The notes beneath the pieces are model-generated. The model was not told where the DNA came from. It searched no databases and worked only from the letters and a program-made list of their open reading frames with translations. A program made the position numbers and the translations under genes. A stretch of 64,000 nucleotides of DNA, from positions 1,488,001 through 1,552,000 of the forward strand of contig NZ_CP053707.1 of assembly GCF_013201035.1 (NCBI RefSeq), written 5' to 3'. Numbering within the stretch: the stretch's first letter is position 1; each line of letters begins with the position of its first letter. This DNA is from Arthrobacter sp. NEB 688 (lineage in GTDB: Bacteria > Actinomycetota > Actinomycetes > Actinomycetales > Dermatophilaceae). Positions 13,019-21,838 of the stretch are shown piece by piece.

Positions 13019-14556
13019 CCTCCCTGCCCCTCCTCACCCTGATGATGGTGGTGCCGGTCCTCGGCGCGATCGTCGTCGCGGCCCTGCCGAACGGCTCGGT
13101 GCGCCTCGCGCGCCCGGTCGCCCTCGGGGCCTCGCTGGTGACCCTCGTCCTCGCGGTCCTCGCGTGGGTGGCGTTCGACTCCGGGTCGACCGCGATGTTC
13201 CAGCTGACCGAGACCCACGCGTGGATCCCGCAGTTCGGCGTCTCCTACGCCGTCGGGGTCGACGGCATCGCCCTGGCGCTCATCGTCATGGCCGCGATCC
13301 TCGTCCCGGTCTGCCTCCTGGCGGCCTGGAACGACGTGCCGGAGGCCGAGGCCGGGCGGCTCAAGCGCTACTTCGCGCTCATGCTCGTCCTCGAGGCGTT
13401 CATGGTCGGCGTCTTCGCGGCCACCGACGTCTTCCTCTTCTACGTCTTCTTCGAGGCGATGCTCATCCCGGTGTACTTCCTCATCGGGCTGTACGGCGGC
13501 CCGCAGCGGCAGTACGCGGCGGTCAAGTTCCTCCTCTTCTCGCTCGCCGGCGGGCTCGTCATGCTCGTGTCGGTCATCGCGGTGTACTTCGCGGGCCCGG
13601 GCGGGCAGGACGGCTTCCTCGTCGAGAACCTCATCGGCGGGATGGACGGCTCGACGGCCGCCCTGCGCTGGATGTTCGTCGGCTTCTTCATCGCCTTCGC
13701 GGTCAAGGCCCCGATGTGGCCGGTCCACACCTGGCTGCCCGACGCCGCGACCGAGTCGCGCCCCGCGACCGCCGTGCTCCTCGTCGGCATCCTCGACAAG
13801 GTCGGCACCTACGGGATGATCCGCTTCTGCCTCCAGCTCTTCCCGGAGGCCTCGCAGTGGGCGACGCCGGTGGTCATCACCCTGGCCGTCATCTCGGTCA
13901 TCTACGGCGCGCTGCTCGCGATCGGCCAGACCGACATGATGCGGCTCATCGCGTTCACCTCGATCAGCCACTTCGGCTTCATCGTCCTCGGCATCTTCGC
14001 GATGACGAGCGTCGGCGGCGCCGGGTCGACCCTCTACATGGTCAACCACGGCTTCTCGACGGCCGGCCTGTTCCTCATCGCCGGCTTCCTCGTGACGCGG
14101 CACGGCAGCAAGCGCATCCCCGACTACGGCGGCTGGCAGCGGGTCACGCCCGTCCTCGCCGGCACCTTCCTCGTCGCGGGCCTGTCCTCGCTGGCGCTGC
14201 CGGGCCTCTCGAGCTTCGTCTCGGAGTTCCTCGTGCTCCAGGGCACGTTCATGCGCTACAAGGTCGCCGCCGTCATCGCGGCGCTCGGCATCGTGCTCGC
14301 CGCGCTCTACATCCTCCTCATGTACCAGCGCGTCATGACCGGCCCCAAGCCCTCGTTCGCCGACGGCAAGGCCCCGCGCGACCTCTCCTCGCGCGAGCGC
14401 TGGGTCGTCGCGCCGATCATCGCCTCGTTCGTCGTCCTCGGCTTCTACCCGAAGCCGGTGCTCGACATCATCAACCCGGCCGTGGACAAGACGCTGCAGA
14501 TCGTCGGCGTCAGCGACCCGGCCGCCGCCACCGACGCCTCCGGGAGTGCCAAGTGA
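13015..14556 (+). CDS. nuoM: NADH-quinone oxidoreductase subunit M
   Basis: NuoM is the second antiporter-like pump of complex I (513 residues, about 14 helices). The essential Glu appears in [14 protein letters not shown] and the channel Lys in [15 protein letters not shown], with HYGF-type helix-break residues further on. GTG overlaps the nuoL stop (GTGA). The end abuts nuoN through TGATG. It differs clearly from the paralogue at 52749, so this is not a recent duplication. Confidence 0.96.
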   Translation: MTSLPLLTLMMVVPVLGAIVVAALPNGSVRLARPVALGASLVTLVLAVLAWVAFDSGSTAMFQLTETHAWIPQFGVSYAVGVDGIALALIVMAAILVPVCLLAAWNDVPEAEAGRLKRYFALMLVLEAFMVGVFAATDVFLFYVFFEAMLIPVYFLIGLYGGPQRQYAAVKFLLFSLAGGLVMLVSVIAVYFAGPGGQDGFLVENLIGGMDGSTAALRWMFVGFFIAFAVKAPMWPVHTWLPDAATESRPATAVLLVGILDKVGTYGMIRFCLQLFPEASQWATPVVITLAVISVIYGALLAIGQTDMMRLIAFTSISHFGFIVLGIFAMTSVGGAGSTLYMVNHGFSTAGLFLIAGFLVTRHGSKRIPDYGGWQRVTPVLAGTFLVAGLSSLALPGLSSFVSEFLVLQGTFMRYKVAAVIAALGIVLAALYILLMYQRVMTGPKPSFADGKAPRDLSSRERWVVAPIIASFVVLGFYPKPVLDIINPAVDKTLQIVGVSDPAAATDASGSAK

Positions 14557-16115
14557 TGCCGAGCGTGATGCCGGCCGAGTTCCAGGCCGTGAGCATCGAC
14601 TACCTCGCGGTCGCGCCGATGTTCCTCGTCGTCGCGGGCGCCCTCGTGGGCGTCCTCGTCGAGGCCTTCGCGCCCCGGGCGAAGCGGCACGCCATCCAGG
14701 TGTGGCTGACGACGGGCGTCCTCGTGGCCGCCCTCGTCGTCCTCGCCGTGTGGAGCCGCGACCACATGTCGATCACCCTCGGCGGCTCGGTCGCCATCGA
14801 CGGGGTCTCGCTCTTCCTCCAGGGCGCGCTGCTGCTGCTCGCGACCATCGGCGTCCTCGTCATGGCCGAGCGCTTCGGCGGCACCGGCTCCGACGCGTTC
14901 ACCCCGATGGGTGCCTCGACGCCGGGCTCGCCGCAGGAGGACGCCGCGACCCGTGCGGGGTACGCGACCTCCGAGGTCTTCCCGCTGACGCTCTTCGCGG
15001 TGCTCGGGATGATGGTCTTCGTCTCGGCGAACGACCTCATCACGCTCTTCGTCGGGCTCGAGGTCCTCTCGCTGCCGCTGTACGTCATGACGGGCCTGGC
15101 CCGCCGGCGCCGGCTGCTCTCGCAGGAGGCCGCCCTCAAGTACTTCCTCCTCGGGGCGTTCTCCAGCGCGTTCTTCCTCTTCGGGGCGGCGCTGCTCTTC
15201 GGCTACGCCGGCTCCTCGGACCTCGCGGCCATCGCGACGGCCATCCGCACCAACTCCGGCGACCTCGACGGCCTGCTCCTGCCGGGCGTCGTCCTCGTCC
15301 TCGTCGGCCTGCTCTTCAAGGTCGGCGCGGTGCCCTTCCACTCGTGGACCCCGGACGCCTACCAGGGCGCGCCGACCCCGGTCACCGGCTTCATGGCCGC
15401 GTGCACCAAGCTCGCCGCGTTCGGCGCGATCCTGCGCCTGACCTACGTCGGTGTCGGCGCGAACCGCTGGGACTGGCAGATCGGCGTCGTCGTCATCGCC
15501 ATCCTCACGATGGTCGTCGGTGCGGTGCTCTCGGTCACCCAGACCGACGTCAAGCGCCTCCTGGCCTACTCGTCGGTGGCCCACGCCGGGTTCATCCTCG
15601 TCGGCGTCCTCGCGTTCTCGCAGAGCGCGATCGGTGGCGTGATGTTCTACCTCCTCGCCTACGGCGCGACGACCATCGCGGCCTTCGCGATCGTCGCGAT
15701 GGTCCGCCAGGACGGCTCCGAGGCCTCGCACCTCTCGCAGTGGGCGGGCCTGGGCCGCAACCACCCCGTCGTCGCGGGCGTCTTCGCCTTCCTCCTGCTG
15801 GCCTTCGCGGGCATCCCGCTGACCAGCGGCTTCACCGCCAAGTTCGCGGCCTTCGCGCCGGCCGTCGAGTCCGGCACCTCGGGCGTCGTCATGGTCGTCG
15901 TCGGTGTGCTCGCCTCGGCGGTCACCGCGTTCGTCTACGTCCGGCTCATCGTCCTCATGTACTTCACCGAGCCGGCCGAGGGCGTCGTCGCCCTCCAGCC
16001 GTCGGTGCCGTCGACGATCGGCATCACGCTCGGCGTGGCCATCACCGTCGTCGCGGGTGTCGCGCCGGCCGTGGTGCTCCAGCTCGCGAACAACGCCTCG
16101 CAGTTCCTGCTGTGA
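14556..16115 (+). CDS. nuoN: NADH-quinone oxidoreductase subunit N
   Basis: NuoN is the antiporter-like pump next to NuoK in complex I (519 residues). I see the conserved Glu in VGLEVLSLPLYVMTGL and the Lys in FKVGAVPFHSWTPDAYQG, followed by a second Lys in FMAACTKLAAF. The ATG shares one base with the nuoM TGA; a GTG one codon earlier is equally possible. Its stop overlaps the GTG of a polyprenyl synthase, extending the operon beyond nuoN. Confidence 0.96.
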   Translation: MPSVMPAEFQAVSIDYLAVAPMFLVVAGALVGVLVEAFAPRAKRHAIQVWLTTGVLVAALVVLAVWSRDHMSITLGGSVAIDGVSLFLQGALLLLATIGVLVMAERFGGTGSDAFTPMGASTPGSPQEDAATRAGYATSEVFPLTLFAVLGMMVFVSANDLITLFVGLEVLSLPLYVMTGLARRRRLLSQEAALKYFLLGAFSSAFFLFGAALLFGYAGSSDLAAIATAIRTNSGDLDGLLLPGVVLVLVGLLFKVGAVPFHSWTPDAYQGAPTPVTGFMAACTKLAAFGAILRLTYVGVGANRWDWQIGVVVIAILTMVVGAVLSVTQTDVKRLLAYSSVAHAGFILVGVLAFSQSAIGGVMFYLLAYGATTIAAFAIVAMVRQDGSEASHLSQWAGLGRNHPVVAGVFAFLLLAFAGIPLTSGFTAKFAAFAPAVESGTSGVVMVVVGVLASAVTAFVYVRLIVLMYFTEPAEGVVALQPSVPSTIGITLGVAITVVAGVAPAVVLQLANNASQFLL

Positions 16116-17137
16116 GCGCGGGCGGGGCGACGGCGCAGCGGGGGACCCCCTCGGTCCTCGCGCTGCCCGGCGCCGGTGACGCGCTGCGCGAGCGGCTGAC
16201 CGACGGGCTCGGCCGGGTCGAGGCGCTCATCACGCAGCGCGTCGACCACGACGACCCGTTCATCGCCCAGGCGTCCTCGCACCTCACCGCGGCGGGCGGC
16301 AAGCGGTTCCGGCCGCTGCTCACGCTGCTCGCCTCCGAGCTCGGCACGGGCGTCTCCGACGAGGTCGTGGCGGCGGCCGCCGGGGTCGAGCTGACCCACC
16401 TCGCCTCGCTCTACCACGACGACGTCATGGACGAGGCCGACGTGCGGCGCGGGGCGCCCTCGGCGAACGCCCTGTACGACAACTCGACCGCGATCCTCGT
16501 CGGCGACCTGCTCTTCGGCACGGCGTCCGACATCGTCGCCGACCTCGGCCCGCAGGCGGTCAAGATCCAGGCGCAGACCTTCGTGCGCCTGTGCGCCGGG
16601 CAGATCCGCGACGACCGGCCGTGCCCCGAGGGCCAGGACCCGGTCGAGTACTACCTCCAGGTGCTCGCCGACAAGACCGGCGTCCTCATCGCCACCGCCG
16701 CCCGCTACGGCGCGATGTTCGGCGGCTGCGACGACGCGACCGTCGAGGTGATGCGCGAGTACGGCGAGCGGCTCGGCGTCGCCTTCCAGCTGGCCGACGA
16801 CCTCATCGACATCTCCTCCGAGGCCGACGAGACCGGCAAGACGCCGGGCACCGACCTGCGCGAGGGCAAGCGCACCCTGCCGGTCCTGCACGTGCTCGCC
16901 TCCACCGACCCGGCGGACGCCCGGCTCCAGGAGCTGCTGCGCGGCGACCTCGACGACGACGCGCGCCTGGCCGAGGCCCTCGGCCTGCTGCGGGCCCACC
17001 CCGCGATGGAGCGGGCCCGCGAGCACACCTTCGCCGTGGCGACCCGGGCCCAGTCGGTGCTCGACGGGCTGCCGGCGAGCGACGCCAAGGAGGCGCTGCA
17101 CGCGCTGGCCACCGGCGTCGTCACCCGCGTCGGCTGA
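16112..17137 (+). CDS. polyprenyl diphosphate synthase
   Basis: This all-trans polyprenyl diphosphate synthase (341 residues) chains isopentenyl units, most likely to make the menaquinone side chain. The first aspartate motif is in LYHDDVMDEADVRRG and the second in ADDLIDISSEADETGK; GGKRFRP and the KTPGTDLREGK loop are also typical. Four-base overlap (GTGA) with nuoN implies coupled translation, so quinone-tail synthesis is tied to complex I production. Octaprenyl/heptaprenyl (IspB/GrcC type) versus shorter products cannot be decided from sequence alone. Confidence 0.9.
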   Translation: MSAGGATAQRGTPSVLALPGAGDALRERLTDGLGRVEALITQRVDHDDPFIAQASSHLTAAGGKRFRPLLTLLASELGTGVSDEVVAAAAGVELTHLASLYHDDVMDEADVRRGAPSANALYDNSTAILVGDLLFGTASDIVADLGPQAVKIQAQTFVRLCAGQIRDDRPCPEGQDPVEYYLQVLADKTGVLIATAARYGAMFGGCDDATVEVMREYGERLGVAFQLADDLIDISSEADETGKTPGTDLREGKRTLPVLHVLASTDPADARLQELLRGDLDDDARLAEALGLLRAHPAMERAREHTFAVATRAQSVLDGLPASDAKEALHALATGVVTRVG

Positions 17138-17145
17138 CCGCGCCC

Positions 17146-17161
17146 CCGCTCACGAGAGCGG
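17146..17161. terminator. weak bidirectional hairpin between convergent genes
   Basis: CCGCTC-ACGA-GAGCGG forms a 6-bp stem over the stop codon of the minus-strand MFS gene and 9 bases after the polyprenyl synthase stop. The stem is short and there is no T tract, so this is a tentative terminator. Confidence 0.35.
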
Positions 17162-18469
17162 CGTGAGGACCGGCTCCTGCTCGCGGACCGGCCGCTTCGG
17201 GATGGTCAGGGCGAGCGCGACCGCCGCGAAGCAGAGGACGGCGGCCCCGAGCCAGGCCCAGTGGTAGTCGCCCTGCGCGGTGCGCACCCACCCGGCCACG
17301 CTCGCGCCGACCCCCGCGCCGACCATGTGCGACGCGAAGACCCAGCCGAACACGACACCGGAGTCCGCGACCCCGAAGTGCGTGCGACACAGCGCGACCG
17401 TCGGCGGCACGGTGGCGACCCAGTCGAGCCCGTAGAAGACGATGAACACCCACATCCCCGGCTCGACGCCCGGCCCGAGCACCGCGTCGAGCGCGAGCAG
17501 CGACAGGCCGCGCCCGAGGTAGTAGCCGGCCAGCAGCAGCCGGGGGTCGACCCGGTCGGTCAGCCAGCCGGAGCCCACCGTGCCGGCGATGTCGAAGATG
17601 CCGACGACCGCCAGCAGACCGGCGGCGGTCGTCGCGGGCATCCCGTGGTCGTGCGCGGCGGGGACGAAGTGCGTCTGGATGATGCCGTTGGTCGACCAGC
17701 CGCAGACCCAGAAGGTGAGCACGAGCGCCCAGAACGGCCAGCTGCGCGAGACGCGGACGAGGGTCGAGACCGCACGCCGGGCGGGTGACTCGCCGGTGTC
17801 CGGGGCCTCGGGGGCGTGCGTGGTCGCGCCGTAGGGCAGCAGGCCGCGGTCGCGCGGGTGGTCGACGAGCAGGAGCGCGACGAGCACGGCGACGAGGAGC
17901 GCGAGGACGGCGACGACGCCGGCGGCCCAGCGCCATCCCGGCCCTGCCGCGGCCCGGGCGATGACCGGCAGGAAGAGCAGCTGGCCGGTGGCGTTGGCCG
18001 CCGAGAAGATGCCGGTGACCAGGCCCCGGTGCCGCTCGAACCAGCGGTTGGCCACGACCGCGCCGAGGACGAGGGCCATCGCGCCGGTCCCGACGCCGAT
18101 GAAGACGCCCCAGAGCAGCCAGAGCTGCCAGGCCGAGGTCATGACGGTCGTCAGGGCGCTGGAGACGCCGACGACGACGAGCGCGAGGGCGACCGTGCGC
18201 CGCACGCCGAAGCGCTCCATGAACGCGGCGGCGAAGGGGGCGGTGAGGCCGTAGAGGACGAGGTTGAGGCTGACCGCGCCGGAGGTCGTGGCGCGCGACC
18301 AGCCGAACTCGGACTCCACCGGCTCGAGGAGCACGCCGGTGGAGGAGCGGAAGGCCGCGGCGGCGACGAGCGCGGCGAGCGTGACGGCGGCGACGAGCCA
18401 CGCGCGGTGGGGGAGGCCGCGCGGCGCCGGCGCCCGCTCCCCGACGAAGTCCCCGTCGTCCCGTGTCAC
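17150..18469 (-). CDS. MFS transporter, oxalate/formate antiporter-like
   Basis: This 12-helix major facilitator carrier has 439 residues. The general arrangement (FRSSTGVLLEPVESEFGWSR at the start of the first half, a cytoplasmic loop near residue 220, and a six-helix second half with GSGWLTDRVDPR) resembles the monocarboxylate and oxalate/formate carrier branch. The substrate cannot be deduced. The GTG start lies 29 bases from the divergent PLP-enzyme gene. Upstream on the minus strand, GATGCT (18481-18476) lies 6 bases before the start, suggesting a leaderless transcript. Confidence 0.82.
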   Translation of the reverse strand: MTRDDGDFVGERAPAPRGLPHRAWLVAAVTLAALVAAAAFRSSTGVLLEPVESEFGWSRATTSGAVSLNLVLYGLTAPFAAAFMERFGVRRTVALALVVVGVSSALTTVMTSAWQLWLLWGVFIGVGTGAMALVLGAVVANRWFERHRGLVTGIFSAANATGQLLFLPVIARAAAGPGWRWAAGVVAVLALLVAVLVALLLVDHPRDRGLLPYGATTHAPEAPDTGESPARRAVSTLVRVSRSWPFWALVLTFWVCGWSTNGIIQTHFVPAAHDHGMPATTAAGLLAVVGIFDIAGTVGSGWLTDRVDPRLLLAGYYLGRGLSLLALDAVLGPGVEPGMWVFIVFYGLDWVATVPPTVALCRTHFGVADSGVVFGWVFASHMVGAGVGASVAGWVRTAQGDYHWAWLGAAVLCFAAVALALTIPKRPVREQEPVLTPLS

Positions 18470-18475
18470 GGCGCC

Positions 18476-18491
18476 AGCATCGCACTAGGGT
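18476..18491. promoter_or_regulatory. two divergent leaderless -10 boxes
   Basis: Within the 29-bp gap between divergent genes, TAGGGT (18486-18491, plus) is 7 nt before the GTG at 18499. GATGCT (18481-18476, minus) is 6 nt before the GTG at 18469. The -35 regions would lie inside the opposite coding sequence, so the two promoters probably interfere. Confidence 0.55.
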
Positions 18492-18498
18492 CGGCCCC

Positions 18499-19665
18499 GT
18501 GGAACCGGTGCCCGACGGCGTGACCGCCCAGTGGGACGCGGCGACCGCGGGGCGGCCCGCGCCGCTGGTCGTCCTCGACCTCGACGCGTACGCGGCGAAC
18601 GCCGACGATCTCGTGCGGCGGGCCGGCGGGCGACCGATCCGGGTGGCGTCGAAGTCGCTGCGCTGCCGCTGGGTCCTCGACGACGTGCTGACGCGCCCGG
18701 GCTTCGCCGGGGTGATGGCCTACGCCGTCCGCGAGGCGGTGCGGCTGCACGGGGCCGGCGTCCGTGACCTCTACGTCGCCTACCCCTCGGTCGACGTCGG
18801 GGCGATCCGCGAGGTCGCGGCCGACGACGACCTGCGCCGCGAGGTGACGCTGACCGTCGACTCGGTCGAGCACGTGCGCTGGCTGCGCGACACCCTCGAC
18901 CCCGCGGTGCGCGGCGTCGGGGTGGCCGTCGACGTCGACTGCTCGGTGCGCGTCGGGCGGCTGCACCTCGGCGTGCGTCGCTCGCCGACCCGCACCCCGG
19001 CCCAGGCCCTCGCCGTCGCGCGCGCGGCGCAGGGCATCGGGCTCGAGGTGCGCGGGCTGATGTTCTACGACGCGCAGGTGGCCGGCCTGCCCGACACCCC
19101 GCCGGTGCGCCTGCTCAAGAGACGCTCCGTGGCCGAGCTGCGCGAGCGGCGGGCGGCCGTCGTGGCGGCGGTGCGGGCCGAGGCCGACCTGCAGTTCGTC
19201 AACGGCGGCGGCACCGGCAGCCTGCACACCTTCGCGGGCGACGACTCGGTCACCGAGCTCGCCGCGGGCTCCGGGCTCTACGCGCCGACGCTCTTCGACG
19301 GCTACGACGCCTTCAGCCCGCGGCCCGCGATGGCCTACGCGCTCGACGTCGTGCGGCGGCCGGCGCACGACATCGTCACGGCGTTCGGCGGCGGGTACGT
19401 CGCCAGCGGCGAGCCCGGCTGGTCGCGGGTCCCCGCGCCGGTGCGCCGCGGCTGGTCGCTGCTGCGCACCGAGGCGGCGGGGGAGGTGCAGACCCCCGTC
19501 GCCGGCGAGGGCGTGCGCGGCCTGGCCCTCGGCGACCGGGTGTGGCTGCGCGGTGCCAAGGCCGGCGAGACGCTCGAGCGCTTCGACACCCTCCACCTCG
19601 TGCGCGGCGGGCGGCTCGTCGACGCGGTGCCCACCTACCGCGGAGAGGGATGGAACCACGGATGA
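18499..19665 (+). CDS. amino acid deaminase/aldolase (alanine racemase-fold, PLP)
   Basis: This protein has a PLP-binding alanine-racemase N-terminal domain as in D-threonine aldolase and D-serine dehydratase (DSD1 type); 388 residues from this start. PLP Lys is probably Lys52 in RVASKSLRCR. FVNGGGTGSLH is a phosphate-binding loop and the C-terminal beta domain ends with FDTLHLVRGGRLVD. The likely reaction is deamination or retro-aldol cleavage of a D-amino acid, but the substrate is unknown. I chose GTG 18499 because TAGGGT lies 7 nt before it; an in-frame GTG at 18463 would run through that promoter. The stop overlaps the next gene. Confidence 0.8.
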   Translation: MEPVPDGVTAQWDAATAGRPAPLVVLDLDAYAANADDLVRRAGGRPIRVASKSLRCRWVLDDVLTRPGFAGVMAYAVREAVRLHGAGVRDLYVAYPSVDVGAIREVAADDDLRREVTLTVDSVEHVRWLRDTLDPAVRGVGVAVDVDCSVRVGRLHLGVRRSPTRTPAQALAVARAAQGIGLEVRGLMFYDAQVAGLPDTPPVRLLKRRSVAELRERRAAVVAAVRAEADLQFVNGGGTGSLHTFAGDDSVTELAAGSGLYAPTLFDGYDAFSPRPAMAYALDVVRRPAHDIVTAFGGGYVASGEPGWSRVPAPVRRGWSLLRTEAAGEVQTPVAGEGVRGLALGDRVWLRGAKAGETLERFDTLHLVRGGRLVDAVPTYRGEGWNHG

Positions 19666-20966
19666 GCGCGACTTGGCGCAACTGGGGCGGCAACGTCGTC
19701 GCGCACCCGCGCGTCGTCACCGACGTCTCGACGGTCGAGGGCGTCGTCGGCGCCGTGCGCTCGGCCGCCGAGCGCGGGTTGGCCCTGCGCGTCGCCGGCA
19801 CCGGCCACTCCTTCACCCCCCTCGTCGCGACCGACGGGGTGCTGCTGCGCGTCGACGGCCTGAGCGGCGTCCTCGGCGTGGACCGCGAGCGGATGCGCGT
19901 GCGCGTGGCCGCCGGCACGCCGCTGCACCGGCTCAACCCCGCCCTGCAGGCGCTCGGGATGGCGCTGCCCAACCTCGGCGACATCGACCGGCAGACCATC
20001 AGCGGCGCGACGGCCACCGGCACGCACGGCACGGGGGTGCGGCGGCAGGGCATCGCCGCGGCCGTGTGCGGGATGGTCCTCGTGCTCGCCGACGGGTCGG
20101 TGCTGCGCTGCTCGGCCGAGGAGTCGCCCGAGGTGTTCCGCGCGGCGCGGGTCGGGCTGGGGGCCCTCGGCGTGGTCGTCGAGGTCGAGCTGCAGTGCGT
20201 GCCGGCGTTCCGGCTGCACGCGCGCGAGTCGGGGGAGTCGTTCTCGTCGGTGCTCGGACGCCTCCACGAGCTCGCCGACGCGCACGACCACGTCGACATG
20301 CACTGGTTCCCGCACACCGACCGGGTGCTGCTCAAGCGCAACGACCGCGTCGCGCCGGGGGAGGGGCCGGGGCCGCTGCCGGGCTGGCGGCGGCGCCTGG
20401 ACGACGACCTGCTGGCGAACCGGCTGTACGAAGGCGTCAACCGGGTGCTGACCCGGGCGCCCGCGGCGACGCCGCGCGTCAACCGGCTCAGCGCGCGCGT
20501 GCTCGGGGCGCGGGAGTACGCCGACGACTCGTGGCGGGTCTTCTGCTCCTCGCGCGAGGTGCGGTTCGTCGAGTCCGAGTACGCGGTGCCCCGCGCCTCG
20601 GTCGTGCCGGTGCTCGAGGAGCTGCGGGCGTGGTTCGAGCGCTCGGGCGAGCCGGTGCCCTTCCCGGTCGAGGTGCGCTTCATCGGCGCCGACGACGTCT
20701 GGCTCTCGATGGCCCACGAGCGAGAGAACGCCTACGTCGCCGTGCACCAGTACCACCGGATGGACCCCTCGCGCCTGTTCGCCGCCTTCGAGGCGATCGT
20801 CGCCGAGCACGAGGGTCGGCCGCACTGGGGCAAGGTCCACACCCTCGGCGCCGACCGGCTGCAGGCGCTCTACCCGCGCTTCGACGACTTCCGCGCGGTC
20901 CGCGACCGCCGCGACCCGGGGCGCCTCTTCACCAACGCGCACGTCGCCCACCTCCTCGGCGACTGA
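19662..20966 (+). CDS. FAD-linked D-arabinono-1,4-lactone oxidase family protein
   Basis: This is a VAO-type FAD oxidase of 434 residues. The N-terminal FAD domain contains RVAGTGHSFTPLVATDG, PNLGDIDRQTISGATATGTHG and GLGALGVVVEVEL. The C-terminal aldonolactone-oxidase domain has PVEVRFIGADD and the hallmark HWGK in RPHWGKVH, typical of arabinono/gulono-lactone and alditol oxidases. The GHS element is where some members bind FAD covalently. It is coupled (ATGA) to the PLP-fold enzyme upstream, so both may act on one sugar or amino-acid derivative. The substrate is not certain. Confidence 0.85.
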   Translation: MSATWRNWGGNVVAHPRVVTDVSTVEGVVGAVRSAAERGLALRVAGTGHSFTPLVATDGVLLRVDGLSGVLGVDRERMRVRVAAGTPLHRLNPALQALGMALPNLGDIDRQTISGATATGTHGTGVRRQGIAAAVCGMVLVLADGSVLRCSAEESPEVFRAARVGLGALGVVVEVELQCVPAFRLHARESGESFSSVLGRLHELADAHDHVDMHWFPHTDRVLLKRNDRVAPGEGPGPLPGWRRRLDDDLLANRLYEGVNRVLTRAPAATPRVNRLSARVLGAREYADDSWRVFCSSREVRFVESEYAVPRASVVPVLEELRAWFERSGEPVPFPVEVRFIGADDVWLSMAHERENAYVAVHQYHRMDPSRLFAAFEAIVAEHEGRPHWGKVHTLGADRLQALYPRFDDFRAVRDRRDPGRLFTNAHVAHLLGD

Positions 20967-21056
20967 CGGCGCTGGCCGTGAGCTTCCCCACCGCCGCCAC
21001 AGGGCGTCACGTTGGGGGCGGCCGCAGCGGGGGACTCGACTCAGCCGACTGGCCCG

Positions 21057-21167
21057 ATGGCGAGCGTGTCCGATCGGCTTAGGGAACTCGCTTCGCTGCA
21101 CCGAGACGGAATTCTGTCGGACGAGAAGTTCGCTTCTGCGAAGGCGAAGCTGCTCGACTCGTTCTGA
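21057..21167 (+). CDS. 36-residue SHOCT-domain peptide
   Basis: This small frame reads M-A-S-V-S then DRLRELASLHRDGILSDEKF and ASAKAKLLDSF. It matches the SHOCT pattern (L..L...G.IT..EF...K..LL), a short helical module usually at the C-terminus of larger proteins. Here it is almost alone: the frame is open only about 25 codons further up and nothing there looks coding. Codons such as CTT, AGG, GAA, ATT and TCT are unlike the GC-rich neighbours. It is either a genuine micro-protein or the surviving end of a decayed gene. No clear ribosome binding site is seen. Confidence 0.5.
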   Translation: MASVSDRLRELASLHRDGILSDEKFASAKAKLLDSF

Positions 21168-21237
21168 CGATCTCCGGCCGAGGTCTGCGCGAGCGCTGGA
21201 CTTCTGAGGTCGGCGTTGCAGGATGAGCGATGAAGCG

Positions 21238-21249
21238 CCACAATTGTGG
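21238..21249. promoter_or_regulatory. palindromic operator over antitoxin -10 box
   Basis: CCACAATTGTGG is a perfect 12-nt palindrome ending 2 bases before the antitoxin ATG. Inside it CACAAT lies exactly 7 nt from the ATG, the spacing used by other leaderless promoters in this window. Binding of an antitoxin dimer here would block its own promoter, as in other Phd/RelE systems. Confidence 0.65.
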
Positions 21250-21251
21250 TC

Positions 21252-21518
21252 ATGAGCGTCGAGCCACTGCGCGAGGTCCGTGACCACTTCAGCGACGTCG
21301 TCGACCGCGTCGAACGCGAGCACGAGCGGGTGACCGTGACGCGTAACGGGCGCGCGGCCGCGGTGATCATCAGCCCGGAGGACCTGGCCGAGCTCGAGGA
21401 GACGTTGTCCGTCCTCAGCGACCCTCGCGCGCTCGCGGACATCCGCGAGGCGGACGCGGCCTACGCCTCGGGCGATGTCGTTCGCGGGGTGGATGTGGTG
21501 CGCGCGCTGCGCCCGTGA
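21252..21518 (+). CDS. Phd/YefM-family antitoxin
   Basis: This 88-residue type II antitoxin has an N-terminal DNA-binding and dimer domain typical of Phd/YefM (PLREVRDHFSDVVDRV, then VTVTRNGRAAAVIISPEDLAEL). The C-terminal tail (about residues 55-88) would wrap the toxin. The ATG is preferred to a GTG two codons earlier because it sits just after the palindrome. Its stop overlaps the toxin start (GTGA), the normal antitoxin-first order. It should neutralise the toxin and autorepress. Confidence 0.9.
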   Translation: MSVEPLREVRDHFSDVVDRVEREHERVTVTRNGRAAAVIISPEDLAELEETLSVLSDPRALADIREADAAYASGDVVRGVDVVRALRP

Positions 21519-21796
21519 GCGACGTCGCGCCCTACGAGCTGGTCCTGACCCCACCGGCTGTCCGGGCGATCCGGTCCGGTCTGCCCGAGGCGGTGGCTGC
21601 CGCGGTCGTCGAGTTCCTCACCGGCGCGCTGGTCGACAACCCTCAGCGTGTGGGTAAGCCGCTACGCGCGGACCTGGCCGGCATCCACGCTGCGCGACGG
21701 GGGACCTACCGGGTGCTGTACCGCATCCACGAGGAGGCCCGCGAGGTCGTCGTCCTCCGGATCGACCACCGTCGCGAGGTCTATCGGCCTCGATGA
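21515..21796 (+). CDS. RelE/ParE-family toxin
   Basis: The 93-residue toxin has the compact RelE fold: YELVLTPPAVRAIR (first strand and helix), GKPLRADLAGIHAARRG, then YRVLYRIHEEAREVVVLRIDHRREVYR. The basic residues and the terminal Tyr/Arg fit the ribosome-dependent mRNA endonuclease active site of RelE. The ParE gyrase-poison branch cannot be fully excluded. Translation is coupled to the antitoxin. It is convergent with cysM; its stop is in one arm of the terminator hairpin. Confidence 0.9.
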   Translation: MSDVAPYELVLTPPAVRAIRSGLPEAVAAAVVEFLTGALVDNPQRVGKPLRADLAGIHAARRGTYRVLYRIHEEAREVVVLRIDHRREVYRPR

Positions 21797-21838
21797 CCCC
21801 ACAGCCTGCGGGTCGACCTGCGGCGGTCGAGGGGGTCA
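21794..21838. terminator. bidirectional hairpin spanning two stop codons
   Basis: Outer arms TGACCCC (21794-21800) and GGGGTCA (21832-21838) contain the relE stop and the cysM stop. An inner perfect stem TCGACC/GGTCGA (21813-21818, 21825-21830) closes a 6-nt loop. Confidence 0.6.
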
